DNA of 23,599 nucleotides, from assembly GCA_041913045.1 (NCBI GenBank), contig JAYSGB010000047.1, positions 1 to 23,599 of the forward strand, written 5' to 3'. Within the stretch, counting starts at the first letter, position 1; every line of letters starts with the position of its first letter. Under the pieces are notes generated by a model that was given only the letters and a program-made list of their open reading frames with translations, was not told the DNA's origin and made no database searches. Both the position numbers and the translations under genes were made by a program. This document shows, piece by piece, positions 1 to 7,770 of the stretch. This DNA is from CAMLOF01 sp041913045 (GTDB lineage Bacteria; Pseudomonadota; Gammaproteobacteria; Burkholderiales; Burkholderiaceae_C).

Positions 1-876
1 GATCTGGCGCTGGTGCTGCTTGCTGCTGTTGGCGTGCGACACGTCGATCATCACCTGCTCGCGCAGGTTGGACGCGCGCAGCGCCGCGCAGGTGGCCTGC
101 ACGTCGACCGCCGAATAGTTGGGCTGCTTGCCGCCACGCAAAATGACGTGGCAGTCGTCGTTGCCGCGCGTCTCGAAGATGGCCGCCTGGCCCATTTTGG
201 TCATGCCCATGAAGGCGTGCGGGGCGCTGGCCGCCACGATGGCGTCGGTGGCCACCTTCACGCCGCCGTCGGTGCCGTTCTTGAAGCCCACCGGGCAGCT
301 CAGGCCGCTGGCGAGCTGGCGGTGGCTCTGGCTCTCGGTGGTGCGTGCGCCAATGGCGGCCCAGCTCACCAGGTCGCTGATGAACTGCGGCGACAGCAGG
401 TCCAGGAACTCGGTGCCCACGGGCAGCCCCACACCCAGCACGTCCAGCAGCAGCTGGCGCGCGCGCTCCAGCCCTTCGTTGATGGCGAAACTGCCGTCCA
501 GATGCGGGTCGTTGATGTAGCCCTTCCAGCCCACGGTGGTGCGCGGCTTCTCGAAGTACACGCGCATCACCACCAGCAGCTCGTTGGCCAGCGCGTCGGC
601 CTGGAACTTGAGAAGGCGCGCGTATTCCATGGCTTGGTCGTGGTCATGAATGGAGCAGGGCCCCACCACCACCACCAGCCGGTCGTCCTGCCCATGCAGC
701 ACGCGTGAAATGGCCGCGCGGCTTTGCTCCACCAGCGCCTGAGCAGTGTCGGTCACGGGAAGCCACTCCTGCAGCAGCGCGGGGGTGATCAGCGGGCGCA
801 CCGCGCTGATTCGCAGGTCGTCAATGCGGGTGGTGTCGTGGGTGTAGGGGGCGCGGGTGGCGGGAACGTGGTTCAT
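1..876 (-). CDS. aroG: 3-deoxy-7-phosphoheptulonate (DAHP) synthase, class I, C-terminus cut by window edge
   Basis: This enzyme condenses phosphoenolpyruvate and erythrose-4-phosphate into DAHP, the first step of the cytoplasmic shikimate pathway to aromatic amino acids. I translated the minus strand from the ATG at 876; 292 codons are visible and the frame is open to base 1. Diagnostic motifs of the AroF/G/H family are present in order: GPCSIHD (about residues 72-78), VYFEKPRTTVGWKG, SWAAIGARTTESQ, SGLSCPVGFKNGTDG, RGGKQPNYSA and DVSHANSSKQ. E. coli AroG has about 350 residues, so roughly 60 C-terminal residues lie off the window. No strong Shine-Dalgarno precedes the ATG, but the N-terminus aligns with the family (DDLRI followed by a helix). 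The feedback class (Phe, Tyr or Trp sensitive) cannot be told from this fragment, so the symbol aroG is generic. It is divergent from the MBL-fold gene. Confidence 0.95.
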   Translation of the reverse strand, partial: MNHVPATRAPYTHDTTRIDDLRISAVRPLITPALLQEWLPVTDTAQALVEQSRAAISRVLHGQDDRLVVVVGPCSIHDHDQAMEYARLLKFQADALANELLVVMRVYFEKPRTTVGWKGYINDPHLDGSFAINEGLERARQLLLDVLGVGLPVGTEFLDLLSPQFISDLVSWAAIGARTTESQSHRQLASGLSCPVGFKNGTDGGVKVATDAIVAASAPHAFMGMTKMGQAAIFETRGNDDCHVILRGGKQPNYSAVDVQATCAALRASNLREQVMIDVSHANSSKQHQRQI

Positions 877-952
877 GGTCGGGCGGATGGTGAGGGCGGC
901 TTCCAGTTAGCGTATGTGCGGGAAAGCACAGTTGTTCTGCGCGGTCTTTGGG

Positions 953-979
953 TTGGCATAGGTCACGTGTGGCTATACT
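953..979 (+). promoter_or_regulatory. Candidate promoter for the MBL-fold / GGDEF-EAL operon
   Basis: TTGGCA (953-958) and TATACT (974-979) resemble -35 and -10 hexamers at five of six positions each. The spacer is only 15 bp, which is short for a sigma-70 promoter. The site lies in the 159-bp gap between the divergent aroG and MBL-fold genes, about 57 bp before the ATG at 1036. This is inference from motif resemblance only. Confidence 0.3.
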
Positions 980-1035
980 GCCCGCCGATAACCAGAATCG
1001 AAGCAGGGTTTTTGCCCCTACCTCAGACCTCCCGA

Positions 1036-1797
1036 ATGCACAACATCGAACTGTACGACACCGACGAACATCGCTTCGTGCTGCTCAACGAGAGCGAGCC
1101 TGGCGAGGAAGACGGCGTCCGCTCCAACCAGTACCTGGTACAACACGGCGACGAAGGCGTGTTGCTCGACCCGGGCGGCTTTGGCGTGATGCCGCGCGTG
1201 CTCACCGAGCTGCTGCGCTACCTGCCGCCAGACCGCATCAAGGCCATCGTCCTGTCGCACCAGGACCCGGACATCGTCGGGGGCATCGCCACCTGGCTTG
1301 AGATGACCAGCGCACCGGTGTACATCTCCCATATCTGGACACGCTTCGTGCCGCACTACGGCATTGAAGAGATGCACCGCTTCGAGCCCGTGCCCGACCG
1401 CGGCATGCGCCTGACCATTTCCCCAGGCTTCGACCTGGAACTGGTGCCCGCGCACTTCCTGCACTCCGAAGGCCAGATCAACGTGTACGACCCGGTGTCG
1501 AAGGTGCTGTTCACCGGCGACATCGGCGCGGCCATGATGCCGTCCGACAACGATGAGCCCTACGTGGACGACTTCGAGGCTCACCTGCCCAACATCATCG
1601 GGTTCCACCGCCGTTACATGTGCGGCAACCGCGCCGCCAGGGCCTGGGTGGATCGCGTCTCCAAGCTCGACATCCAGATGCTCGCGCCCCAGCACGGACC
1701 GGTGTACCGGGGGGCGGCTGTGCCTGCCTTTCTGAACTGGTTCCGCGAATTGCAGTGCGGCATGGACTTGCTGCCTGAAATCACCCAGGAGCGTTGA
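1036..1797 (+). CDS. MBL-fold protein of the flavodiiron / oxygen-binding diiron (ODP) type
   Basis: A 253-residue metallo-beta-lactamase-fold protein with no signal peptide. The metal ligands expected in diiron MBL folds are visible: HQDPD (H75, D77, D79), FLHSEG (H143), FTGDIG (D162) and PQHGPV (H220). The HxDxD triad, in place of the HxHxDH of zinc hydrolases, and the flavodiiron-like spacing point to a diiron centre. There is no flavodoxin domain, so this resembles stand-alone ODP-type oxygen-binding proteins more than full flavodiiron reductases. The start at 1036 is chosen because the MBL domain begins just after it and the upstream codons in this frame are low-complexity. The stop is 2 bp before the ATG of a GGDEF-EAL gene, so the two are almost certainly cotranscribed. 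The likely role is an oxygen, NO or redox sensor feeding c-di-GMP turnover (inference). A hydrolase role cannot be excluded. Confidence 0.85.
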   Translation: MHNIELYDTDEHRFVLLNESEPGEEDGVRSNQYLVQHGDEGVLLDPGGFGVMPRVLTELLRYLPPDRIKAIVLSHQDPDIVGGIATWLEMTSAPVYISHIWTRFVPHYGIEEMHRFEPVPDRGMRLTISPGFDLELVPAHFLHSEGQINVYDPVSKVLFTGDIGAAMMPSDNDEPYVDDFEAHLPNIIGFHRRYMCGNRAARAWVDRVSKLDIQMLAPQHGPVYRGAAVPAFLNWFRELQCGMDLLPEITQER

Positions 1798-1799
1798 GC

Positions 1800-3983
1800 A
1801 TGAACGCTGCTGGAGTGCCGGCATTGCCGCAGAACATTGCGGACATGCGCCTGTTCGTGGTGCAGCGTTTTGCCGCCTTGCTGGAAAACCAGATGCGCAA
1901 CCAGCGCTTCAGCAAGGCCATTTCGCAGATGGTGGCTGAAGTCCATGACGAGCTGATGGACAGCCTGACGCGCACCATGGATGGTCTGCGTCAACTGGAC
2001 ATGCCCGAAGCCACAAGGCGCGAACTGCTGAGCGGTTTGAGCAACGCCATTGGCCGCTGCCGCAACCTGGAAGCCGCCTTGCCCCTGCTGGTGCAAACGC
2101 GCCAGACGCGTGGCGCGGCCAACCGCACCGATCTGCGCAGCATCCTGCTTCGGTTTGACGACACGGCCCAGAAGCTGGCGGGCACGCTGGTGCAGAAGGA
2201 ACTGCTGGAGCGCCAGAGCACGGTGCTGGAACAGATCATCCTGTCTCACGAAAAGGTCACCCAGTGGAAGACCTTCGTGCAGGAGATCCTCAACAGCTTC
2301 CAGCAGGTTTTCCCCTTCCAGTTCTTCTTCATCGCCTTTGGCGAGGCGCATGGGCTGTCGCTCAACCTCTACTACGTTGGGCATCCCACCGAAGAGAACA
2401 AGCGCCTGGCGCGCAACCGGCTGGCGCGCGACATGCTGCGCGAGCTCAAGCTGCCCGAAGACGCGCCGCTCGACATCGAAGAATTCGAGATCGAAAGCCT
2501 GGAAAACCAGAGCACCGTCGACGATGTCGAGATGATCATGGTTTCGGTGCCCGAGATCGAGAACGTCAACCTGGCTGGTCTGCTGGGCGTGGCCTACGCC
2601 AGCACACGCCGCCCCGGCCCGCAAGAGATCGCGGTCATCCGCTCCATCCTGGCGGTGATGGTGATGGTGGTGGGCTCCAGCAAAGCGCTGGGGCGCACGC
2701 TGTCGGAGCTGGAGTACTACTCCAGCCACGACCCGCTCACCGGCCTGCACAACCGCCGCTACTTCAACGAGATGCTGGAGTACGAAGTGGGCCGCTCCAA
2801 GCGGCACGGGCATGAGTTCTCGCTGCTCATGCTCGATCTGGACGACTTCAAGGACGTCAACGACACCTGGGGGCACCCCTGTGGCGACATGGTGCTGCGC
2901 CGCATCGCCGAAAGTCTGCAGGCCGAAACCCGCAAGGGCGATCTGTCGGCCCGACTGGGGGGCGACGAGTTCATCCTCATGCTCACCGAAACCGGGCGCG
3001 AAGGCGCACAGGTGGCCGCCGAAAAACTGCGCCGCCGCCTGAAGGAGCAGCACTACATCTCGCCAGACGGCAAGCGCTTCCACGTCACCACCTCGGTGGG
3101 CGTGGTCACCTACCCGCGCGACGCCGACACCGTATCCGACCTGATGGCGGGCGTGGACATGGGCCTGTACCGCGCCAAGAAGCAGGGCAAGGACAGCATC
3201 GGCACGATGGAGTCCGTGGGCACGCAGTTGCGCAACAACCGCCTCACCCGCGACTTGGTGGAAAAGCTGCGCCTGGCGCTCAAGGAAGACCGGGTGCTGC
3301 CCTACTTCCAGCCCATCTTCGACCGCAACGGCGACCTCTTCGCCTACGAGACCTTGGCCCGTCTCAAGGAGCCGGACGGGCAGACCGTATCGGCTGGTGC
3401 GTTCATCGAGACCATCGAAAAATACGGCTTGGCGCGTGAACTCGACCGCGCCGTCATCGGCCATGCGCTGCATGCCTTGCACCGCCGCATTGGTGAGGGC
3501 AAGCCCCCTGTCAAGCTGTTCATCAACCTGTCGGTGCAGGAGCTGCAGGGGCGCGGCGTCATCGGCTATGCCGAGCAGATGTGCGCGCGGCTGGACATCC
3601 CGCCCAGCACCATCGTCTTCGAGATCCTGGAGCGTGACGCCATTGGCGACATGACGCACACACGCACCTTCCTCTCCACCCTGCGAGAGAAAGGTTTCCT
3701 GTTCGCGCTCGATGACTTTGGCAGCGGCTACAACTCCTTCCACTACCTGCGCGAGCTGTCGTTCGACTTCGTGAAGATCGACGGCGCCTTTGTGCGCAAC
3801 ATCCTCAACTCCAAGATCGACCACTCGCTGGTGCGCAACCTCACGCACCTGTGTCAGGACATCGGTATCCGCGTGGTGGCGGAGTTCGTGGAGTCAGAAG
3901 AGTTGTGGCAGGCCTTGCGGCAGATCGGTATCGACTTCGCGCAGGGCTACCACCTGGGCTTGCCTTCGCCCGCCATGCCCTGA
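1800..3983 (+). CDS. Cytoplasmic GGDEF-EAL c-di-GMP turnover protein with N-terminal helical and GAF-like region
   Basis: A 727-residue protein without membrane segments. Residues 1-150 are predicted mostly helical. About 155-305 resemble a GAF-type sensor. GGDEF spans about 305-470 and EAL about 485-727. The cyclase signature GGDEF (387-391) is intact and is preceded by a canonical product-inhibition I-site RxxD (R378, D381). The phosphodiesterase signature reads ETL (517-519) in place of EAL but keeps the catalytic Glu. Other active-site motifs are also kept: NLSVQE, FEILE, DDFGSG (638-643), KIDGAFV and AEFVESEE. Both activities are therefore plausible. ATG 1800 is preferred over TTG 1794 because AGGAG lies 8 bp upstream, inside the end of the MBL-fold gene. 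The sensor input is probably the adjacent diiron protein (inference). The gene ends immediately beside the convergent exonuclease stop; the two stops form TGATCA. Confidence 0.93.
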   Translation: MNAAGVPALPQNIADMRLFVVQRFAALLENQMRNQRFSKAISQMVAEVHDELMDSLTRTMDGLRQLDMPEATRRELLSGLSNAIGRCRNLEAALPLLVQTRQTRGAANRTDLRSILLRFDDTAQKLAGTLVQKELLERQSTVLEQIILSHEKVTQWKTFVQEILNSFQQVFPFQFFFIAFGEAHGLSLNLYYVGHPTEENKRLARNRLARDMLRELKLPEDAPLDIEEFEIESLENQSTVDDVEMIMVSVPEIENVNLAGLLGVAYASTRRPGPQEIAVIRSILAVMVMVVGSSKALGRTLSELEYYSSHDPLTGLHNRRYFNEMLEYEVGRSKRHGHEFSLLMLDLDDFKDVNDTWGHPCGDMVLRRIAESLQAETRKGDLSARLGGDEFILMLTETGREGAQVAAEKLRRRLKEQHYISPDGKRFHVTTSVGVVTYPRDADTVSDLMAGVDMGLYRAKKQGKDSIGTMESVGTQLRNNRLTRDLVEKLRLALKEDRVLPYFQPIFDRNGDLFAYETLARLKEPDGQTVSAGAFIETIEKYGLARELDRAVIGHALHALHRRIGEGKPPVKLFINLSVQELQGRGVIGYAEQMCARLDIPPSTIVFEILERDAIGDMTHTRTFLSTLREKGFLFALDDFGSGYNSFHYLRELSFDFVKIDGAFVRNILNSKIDHSLVRNLTHLCQDIGIRVVAEFVESEELWQALRQIGIDFAQGYHLGLPSPAMP

Positions 3984-4598
3984 TCAGCCCTGCACAGCGC
4001 GCTGCCGCAGCCATTTGGGCACGGCGGCGCGGTTGCAGTTCTGCAGGCCTACCAGCAGGGCGTGATCCGGTTGCGGCACGCCATGCTGTTCACGCAAGTC
4101 CTGCTGGATGCGGCCCAGCAAGGCCGCGGCCATTTCAGCGTCGGCCAATGCCCGGTGCGCCTGGCCCGTTCGGGGCAGTCCGTGAAAGTCCACCAACGTG
4201 CCCAGCTTGTGGTTGGGCGCCTGCGGATACAGCCTGCGCGACAGCAGCACCGTGCAGGCAAAGGGCTGCGGCGCGGCCAGCTCCAGCCGGGCCAGTTCAC
4301 CCTGCCAGAACTTCCGGTCGAACGAGGCGTTGTGCGCCACCATGGGTGCGTCACCCACAAAGCGCGCGGCTTCGCGCATCACCTCGGTGGCCGGTGGCGC
4401 TTCGCGCACCATGGCGTTGGTAATGCCCGTGAGCTGGGTGATGAACGGCGGAATCCACACCCCGGCGTTCATCAGGCTCTGGTAGCGGTCCACCACCTGG
4501 CCGTCTTCCAGCAGCACGATGGCCACCTCCGTGGCGCGCCCGCCCGTCTCGGGCGACATGCCCGTGGTCTCGAAGTCGATGACGGCTATCGGGCCCAT
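3984..4598 (-). CDS. DnaQ-like DEDDh 3'-5' exonuclease
   Basis: A 204-residue protein of the DnaQ/PolC epsilon-type exonuclease superfamily, acting 3'-5' on DNA or RNA with two metal ions. The DEDDh residues are visible: D8 and E10 in the first motif (IDFETTG), D94 in AHNASFDRKF, and H148 plus D153 in AHRALADAE. The length fits a single exonuclease domain with a short C-terminal tail; no polymerase or GIY-YIG domain is attached. It starts 9 bp after the stop of yjdM on the same strand, so the two probably form an operon. The start has no clear Shine-Dalgarno, which suggests translational coupling. The precise role (repair, proofreading paralog or RNA processing) cannot be read from sequence. 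Confidence 0.9.
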   Translation of the reverse strand: MGPIAVIDFETTGMSPETGGRATEVAIVLLEDGQVVDRYQSLMNAGVWIPPFITQLTGITNAMVREAPPATEVMREAARFVGDAPMVAHNASFDRKFWQGELARLELAAPQPFACTVLLSRRLYPQAPNHKLGTLVDFHGLPRTGQAHRALADAEMAAALLGRIQQDLREQHGVPQPDHALLVGLQNCNRAAVPKWLRQRAVQG

Positions 4599-4607
4599 GG
4601 TGCGGGG

Positions 4608-4958
4608 TCAGGCCTTCTTCACGAACTCCGACTTCAGCAGCAGGCTGCCCATGTCGGTCTTGCAGTCGATGTTGTGCCCGTCGGCACCGTCCACCAGGCG
4701 TATGCCCTTGACCTTGGTGCCCTTCTTCAGCGTGCCGCCGCCCTTGACCTTCAGGTCCTTCACCAGGATCACGCTGTCGCCGTCGGCCAGCAGGTTGCCG
4801 TTGGCATCGCGCACGCTGGTGTCGCCGTCACCAGTGTCGTCGGTGGCGTCTTCGGCCGACCATTCGAAGCCGCAATCCGGGCAGATCAGCGTTTCGCCGT
4901 CGGGGTAGGTGTTTTCCAGGCCACATTGCGGGCAAGGGGGGACGGTGGGGGTATTCAT
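4608..4958 (-). CDS. yjdM: Zinc-ribbon protein YjdM (PhnA family)
   Basis: A 116-residue protein that closely follows E. coli YjdM, formerly PhnA. An N-terminal zinc ribbon has cysteine pairs C9/C12 and C26/C29. A very conserved C-terminal domain includes DANGNLLADGDSV, KDLKVKG, KGTKVK and the terminal KSEFVKK. A start at 4958 gives the usual family length; the frame extends further upstream but without conserved sequence. The biochemical function of YjdM is not settled. The old label 'phosphonoacetate hydrolase' came from an unrelated protein that shared the name PhnA and should not be carried over. It lies upstream of the DnaQ-like exonuclease in the same orientation and is divergent from the FMN split-barrel gene. 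Confidence 0.93.
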   Translation of the reverse strand: MNTPTVPPCPQCGLENTYPDGETLICPDCGFEWSAEDATDDTGDGDTSVRDANGNLLADGDSVILVKDLKVKGGGTLKKGTKVKGIRLVDGADGHNIDCKTDMGSLLLKSEFVKKA

Positions 4959-5010
4959 CCGGGAATTCTGGCACACACCCACTGTGAGCTTTGCTGAATA
5001 CAATCGTTTG

Positions 5011-5517
5011 GTGGACACGCCCTCCCCATTGCAGCTTCGCCCGGAACACCTGGCCATGATGGAACGGGGGGTATCGGCCATTGTCGGCTCTTGCAGCCGT
5101 GCGCTGGTGCCCAGCGTTATGCGCGCAGTGGGCTACCGGCTCGCCAGCGGCGGGGCCGAGATCACGGTCTACCTCACCCACAGCCAGTCGCGCCAATTGC
5201 TGCAGGACGTGGCCGACACGGGCCGTGTCACCGTGGTGTTCAGCGAACCTTCCAGCCACCTCACGGTGCAGATCAAGTCCGCGCGTGCGCGGGTCGTGCA
5301 TGTGGACGAGGGCGCTGCGGCAGAGATGGCGCGTTACCTGACGGCCATGGAAATGCAGGTGGGCCTGGTGGGGTTCGAGCCGCGTTTCGTGCAGGCCATG
5401 CTCAGCCACGACCCTGCCGACCTTGCTGGCATCCATCTGCTGGCCGACGTGGCGTTCGACCAGACCCCTGGCCCCCAGGCGGGTCAGGCATTGCGCCCTT
5501 GCACTTCTGCGTCATGA
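5011..5517 (+). CDS. Pyridoxamine-5'-phosphate-oxidase-like FMN split-barrel protein
   Basis: A protein of about 168 residues resembling the pyridoxamine 5'-phosphate oxidase-like (PPOX) flavin-binding split barrel. The segment from about residue 20 (GVSAIVGSCS) through the beta-strand region ITVYLTH and RVTVVFSEP to HVDEGAAAEMARY matches the family pattern. Such proteins bind FMN, F420 or haem, and the ligand cannot be told here. The start is uncertain. GTG 5011 gives a short leader before the first strand; ATG 5056 or 5059 would remove most of it, and no good Shine-Dalgarno marks either. The stop overlaps the next gene's ATG by 4 bp (ATGA at 5514), so the two are translationally coupled and probably function together. 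Confidence 0.75.
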   Translation: MDTPSPLQLRPEHLAMMERGVSAIVGSCSRALVPSVMRAVGYRLASGGAEITVYLTHSQSRQLLQDVADTGRVTVVFSEPSSHLTVQIKSARARVVHVDEGAAAEMARYLTAMEMQVGLVGFEPRFVQAMLSHDPADLAGIHLLADVAFDQTPGPQAGQALRPCTSAS

Positions 5518-6866
5518 GCGCCGCCTGCCTGCCCCTTTCGGCCCTGCGGGCCTGCCTGGAAGGTGCCATCCCGTCGATGATGGCCACAGCAGCCATTGAT
5601 GGCACGCCCAACGTCGCCTACATATCGCAGGTGTTCTACATGGACGAAGGGCATGTGGCGCTGTCCTTCCAGTTCTTCAACAAGACGCGGCAGAACATCC
5701 TGGCCAACCCGCGCGCCACCGTGCTGCTGCTGCACCCGGTCACCGCGCAGTTCTTTCGCCTGCACTTGCGTTACCTGCGTACCGAATCGTCGGGCCCTGT
5801 TTTTGAAAGCATGAAGGCGCAGCTGGCGGGCATCGCCTCGCACGCGGGCATGGACGGGGTTTTCCGCCTGCTCGGCTCCGACATCTACGAGGTGCTGGAG
5901 ATCGAATGCCTGGGCCAGCCCCAGTTGCCCGATGCCCCGGCGCGCTGCAGCCTGCTGGGCTCGCTGCGCCAGACCGCGCAGCGGCTGTCGGCGTGCACCT
6001 CGCTCGAATCGCTGCTGGATGCCTGTGTGGACGCCCTTCAGGCCCTGCTCGGCATTGACCACGCCATGGTGCTGATGCTCGACCCGCTGACGCAACGCCT
6101 CTACACCGTGGCCAGCCTGGGCTACGACCGCTCTGGCGTGGGGTCTGAAATCGCGCTGGGTGACGGCGTCATAGGCGTTGCTGCACGCGAGCGCACGCCG
6201 GTGCGCATTTCGCACATGAACAGCGCCTACCTGTACAGCCGCGCTTTGCGCAAGAGCGTGCAGCCGGGCGGGGACTTGTCAGCCACCGAAATTCCCTACC
6301 CCGGCCTGCACGAGCCGCACAGCCAGCTGGCGGTGCCCATCGTCAGCGGCGCCCGCCTGTTGGGCGTGCTGTTCGTGGAAAGCCCGCAAGACCTGCGCTT
6401 CAACTTCGAGGATGAGGACGCGCTGGTGGTGATCGCAGGGCATCTGGGCGCCGCCATCGACCACCTGCGCGACAGCGCCCCATCGGTCGAGGCCGTTGCC
6501 GATGTGGCCGAGGCTGCGCCGCCTTTGGCTGTGGACGGCCCGCCGCTACGCGTACGCCGCTACCAGGCCAACAACAGCATCTTCATCGGCGATGACTACC
6601 TCATCAAGGGTGTGGCCGGGGCCATTTTGTGGTGCATGCTGCGCGAATACCGCAACCGGGGACGAACGGAGTTCTCCAACCGGGAGCTGAGGCTGGACCC
6701 CACCATCGGCCTGCCGGACGTGAGCGACAATCTGGAGGCACGGTTGGTGCTGCTGCAGCGGCGCTTGCGCGAATACAGTCCCGACCTTCGCCTGGAGAAA
6801 TGCGGGCGCGGGCGCCTGCGGCTGCAGGTGCTGCGCCCGCTGGAACTCACCGACGTGGCGGCCTGA
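5514..6866 (+). CDS. PPOX split-barrel + GAF + putative C-terminal winged-helix regulator
   Basis: A 450-residue soluble protein with three recognisable parts. Residues about 8-135 form a second PPOX-like flavin split barrel (MMATAAIDGTPNVAYIS, ALSFQFFNKTRQNILANPRA). About 150-320 form a GAF domain (LESLLDACVDALQALLGIDHAMVL in outline, ending in QLAVPIVSGARLLGVLFVES). About 345-445 is a basic C-terminal region with a helix-turn-helix-like run (EFSNRELRLDP, DNLEARLVLLQRRL, GRGRLRLQVL). I read this as a winged-helix DNA-binding or interaction domain by resemblance only. The architecture suggests a cytoplasmic flavin or redox sensor with a regulatory output. It overlaps the upstream PPOX gene by 4 bp and converges on the hemerythrin gene, 15 bp away. 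No target promoter is identified. Confidence 0.78.
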   Translation: MSAACLPLSALRACLEGAIPSMMATAAIDGTPNVAYISQVFYMDEGHVALSFQFFNKTRQNILANPRATVLLLHPVTAQFFRLHLRYLRTESSGPVFESMKAQLAGIASHAGMDGVFRLLGSDIYEVLEIECLGQPQLPDAPARCSLLGSLRQTAQRLSACTSLESLLDACVDALQALLGIDHAMVLMLDPLTQRLYTVASLGYDRSGVGSEIALGDGVIGVAARERTPVRISHMNSAYLYSRALRKSVQPGGDLSATEIPYPGLHEPHSQLAVPIVSGARLLGVLFVESPQDLRFNFEDEDALVVIAGHLGAAIDHLRDSAPSVEAVADVAEAAPPLAVDGPPLRVRRYQANNSIFIGDDYLIKGVAGAILWCMLREYRNRGRTEFSNRELRLDPTIGLPDVSDNLEARLVLLQRRLREYSPDLRLEKCGRGRLRLQVLRPLELTDVAA

Positions 6867-6881
6867 CGGGCAGGCAGCCGT

Positions 6882-7613
6882 TCAGCTCGCCAGGCCAGGC
6901 ACGGCCTGCAGTCCCAGTGCGCTGGACAGTTTGCCCCACTCCTTGTTGCTCAGGTGCGGGCGTACCACGTCCAGTGCGGCTGCGAAGGCGGGAGCCGGTG
7001 CGTTGGCCTGCATGTCGGCCAGCATGCCCGCGCGCTCGCCGGGGTTCAGGTACGGCACCATCCAGCGCAGGATGAACATCATTTCCTCCGGTGGGATGGA
7101 TCCCACCAGTGCTTCGTGCACGGCGTGCAGTTCCGCGTCGGTGTAGTGGGCCCAAAGGGCGTCGTTGTGCACGGTTTCCTCCACTTGCATGTGCTGGAAG
7201 TTGTCTGCCACGAACAGCGCCAGCTGCTGGTAGAGCGCTTGCAGCATGCCCGGCTTTTGCTCGGCAGGCGCCTGCCGCACGGCGTCGTTGGCGCGGCGCA
7301 GGGTACCAATGTGCTCCAGGTGGTGCAGGTGCTCCTCAGCCACGCCCGCGCTGCAGCCTGCAAAGCGGGCTTCGATGGCAGTGTGCACATAGTTGTTCTC
7401 GTGCTGCACGTGGTGCACGCAGAACGTCAGCAGCACGTCCACGCGGGCCAGGGTCTCGTTCAGTTCAACGGCGTCTTGCGGGTCGGCGCGGCCCACGGCC
7501 AGCAGTGTGTCGCACATCAACGCGCGAATGGCCTTGTGGATGGGGCCGTACATGTCGAGGCGGGGGGCCTGGGCGTCGGCCAGTTTGGCCATTTCCTGGG
7601 AGTCGAAATTCAT
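6882..7613 (-). CDS. Hemerythrin-like (HHE) protein
   Basis: A 243-residue soluble helical protein with the ligand pattern of hemerythrin-type diiron bundles. H26 is in GPIHKAIR, H67/H68 and H71-E72 are in HHVQHENNYVH, H98 and H101 are in HLHHLEH, and H141 with E145/E146 is in FQHMQVEE. These bind O2 or NO, or act as sensors or scavengers. The start at 7613 is set by GAAGGA about 7 bp upstream and by the position of the first helix; an in-frame upstream ATG at 7670 has no such signal. The C-terminal 70 residues extend beyond a minimal HHE domain (about 130-150 residues) and form more helices of unknown role. It is oriented opposite to, and ends next to, the PPOX-GAF gene. Confidence 0.85.
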   Translation of the reverse strand: MNFDSQEMAKLADAQAPRLDMYGPIHKAIRALMCDTLLAVGRADPQDAVELNETLARVDVLLTFCVHHVQHENNYVHTAIEARFAGCSAGVAEEHLHHLEHIGTLRRANDAVRQAPAEQKPGMLQALYQQLALFVADNFQHMQVEETVHNDALWAHYTDAELHAVHEALVGSIPPEEMMFILRWMVPYLNPGERAGMLADMQANAPAPAFAAALDVVRPHLSNKEWGKLSSALGLQAVPGLAS

Positions 7614-7742
7614 GGTGTCCTTCTTTCGCAAGGTTTGGTGTCTGGCCCCCGGCACCATGCCGAACGCCATGCGAAGAAGTCTAGAAATTCGCCCCCTTGG
7701 CCGTTCCTAAGAATGCCTTACATGTTCCGTAAAAGTTTCTTA

Positions 7743-7763
7743 AACGGCTGTGGCCCAGCCGTT
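7743..7763 (-). terminator. Candidate Rho-independent terminator after the cyanophycinase gene
   Basis: A perfect 8-bp inverted repeat (AACGGCTG / CAGCCGTT, loop of 5) lies 7 bp beyond the cyanophycinase stop. Read on the minus strand it is followed by TTTAAG and a later run of four T, which is a weak tract. It would separate cyanophycinase from the downstream hemerythrin gene. Confidence 0.45.
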
Positions 7764-7770
7764 CAGCCGC

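Noticed and set aside
1614..3848. A 744-codon open frame on the minus strand
   Set aside because: It is fully antisense to the GGDEF-EAL gene, rich in His, Gln, Arg and Val from GC-rich antisense codons, and has no domain resemblance.
4608..4958. Annotation as phosphonoacetate hydrolase
   Set aside because: The protein is the YjdM zinc-ribbon type; the hydrolase that shares the name PhnA is an unrelated, larger protein.
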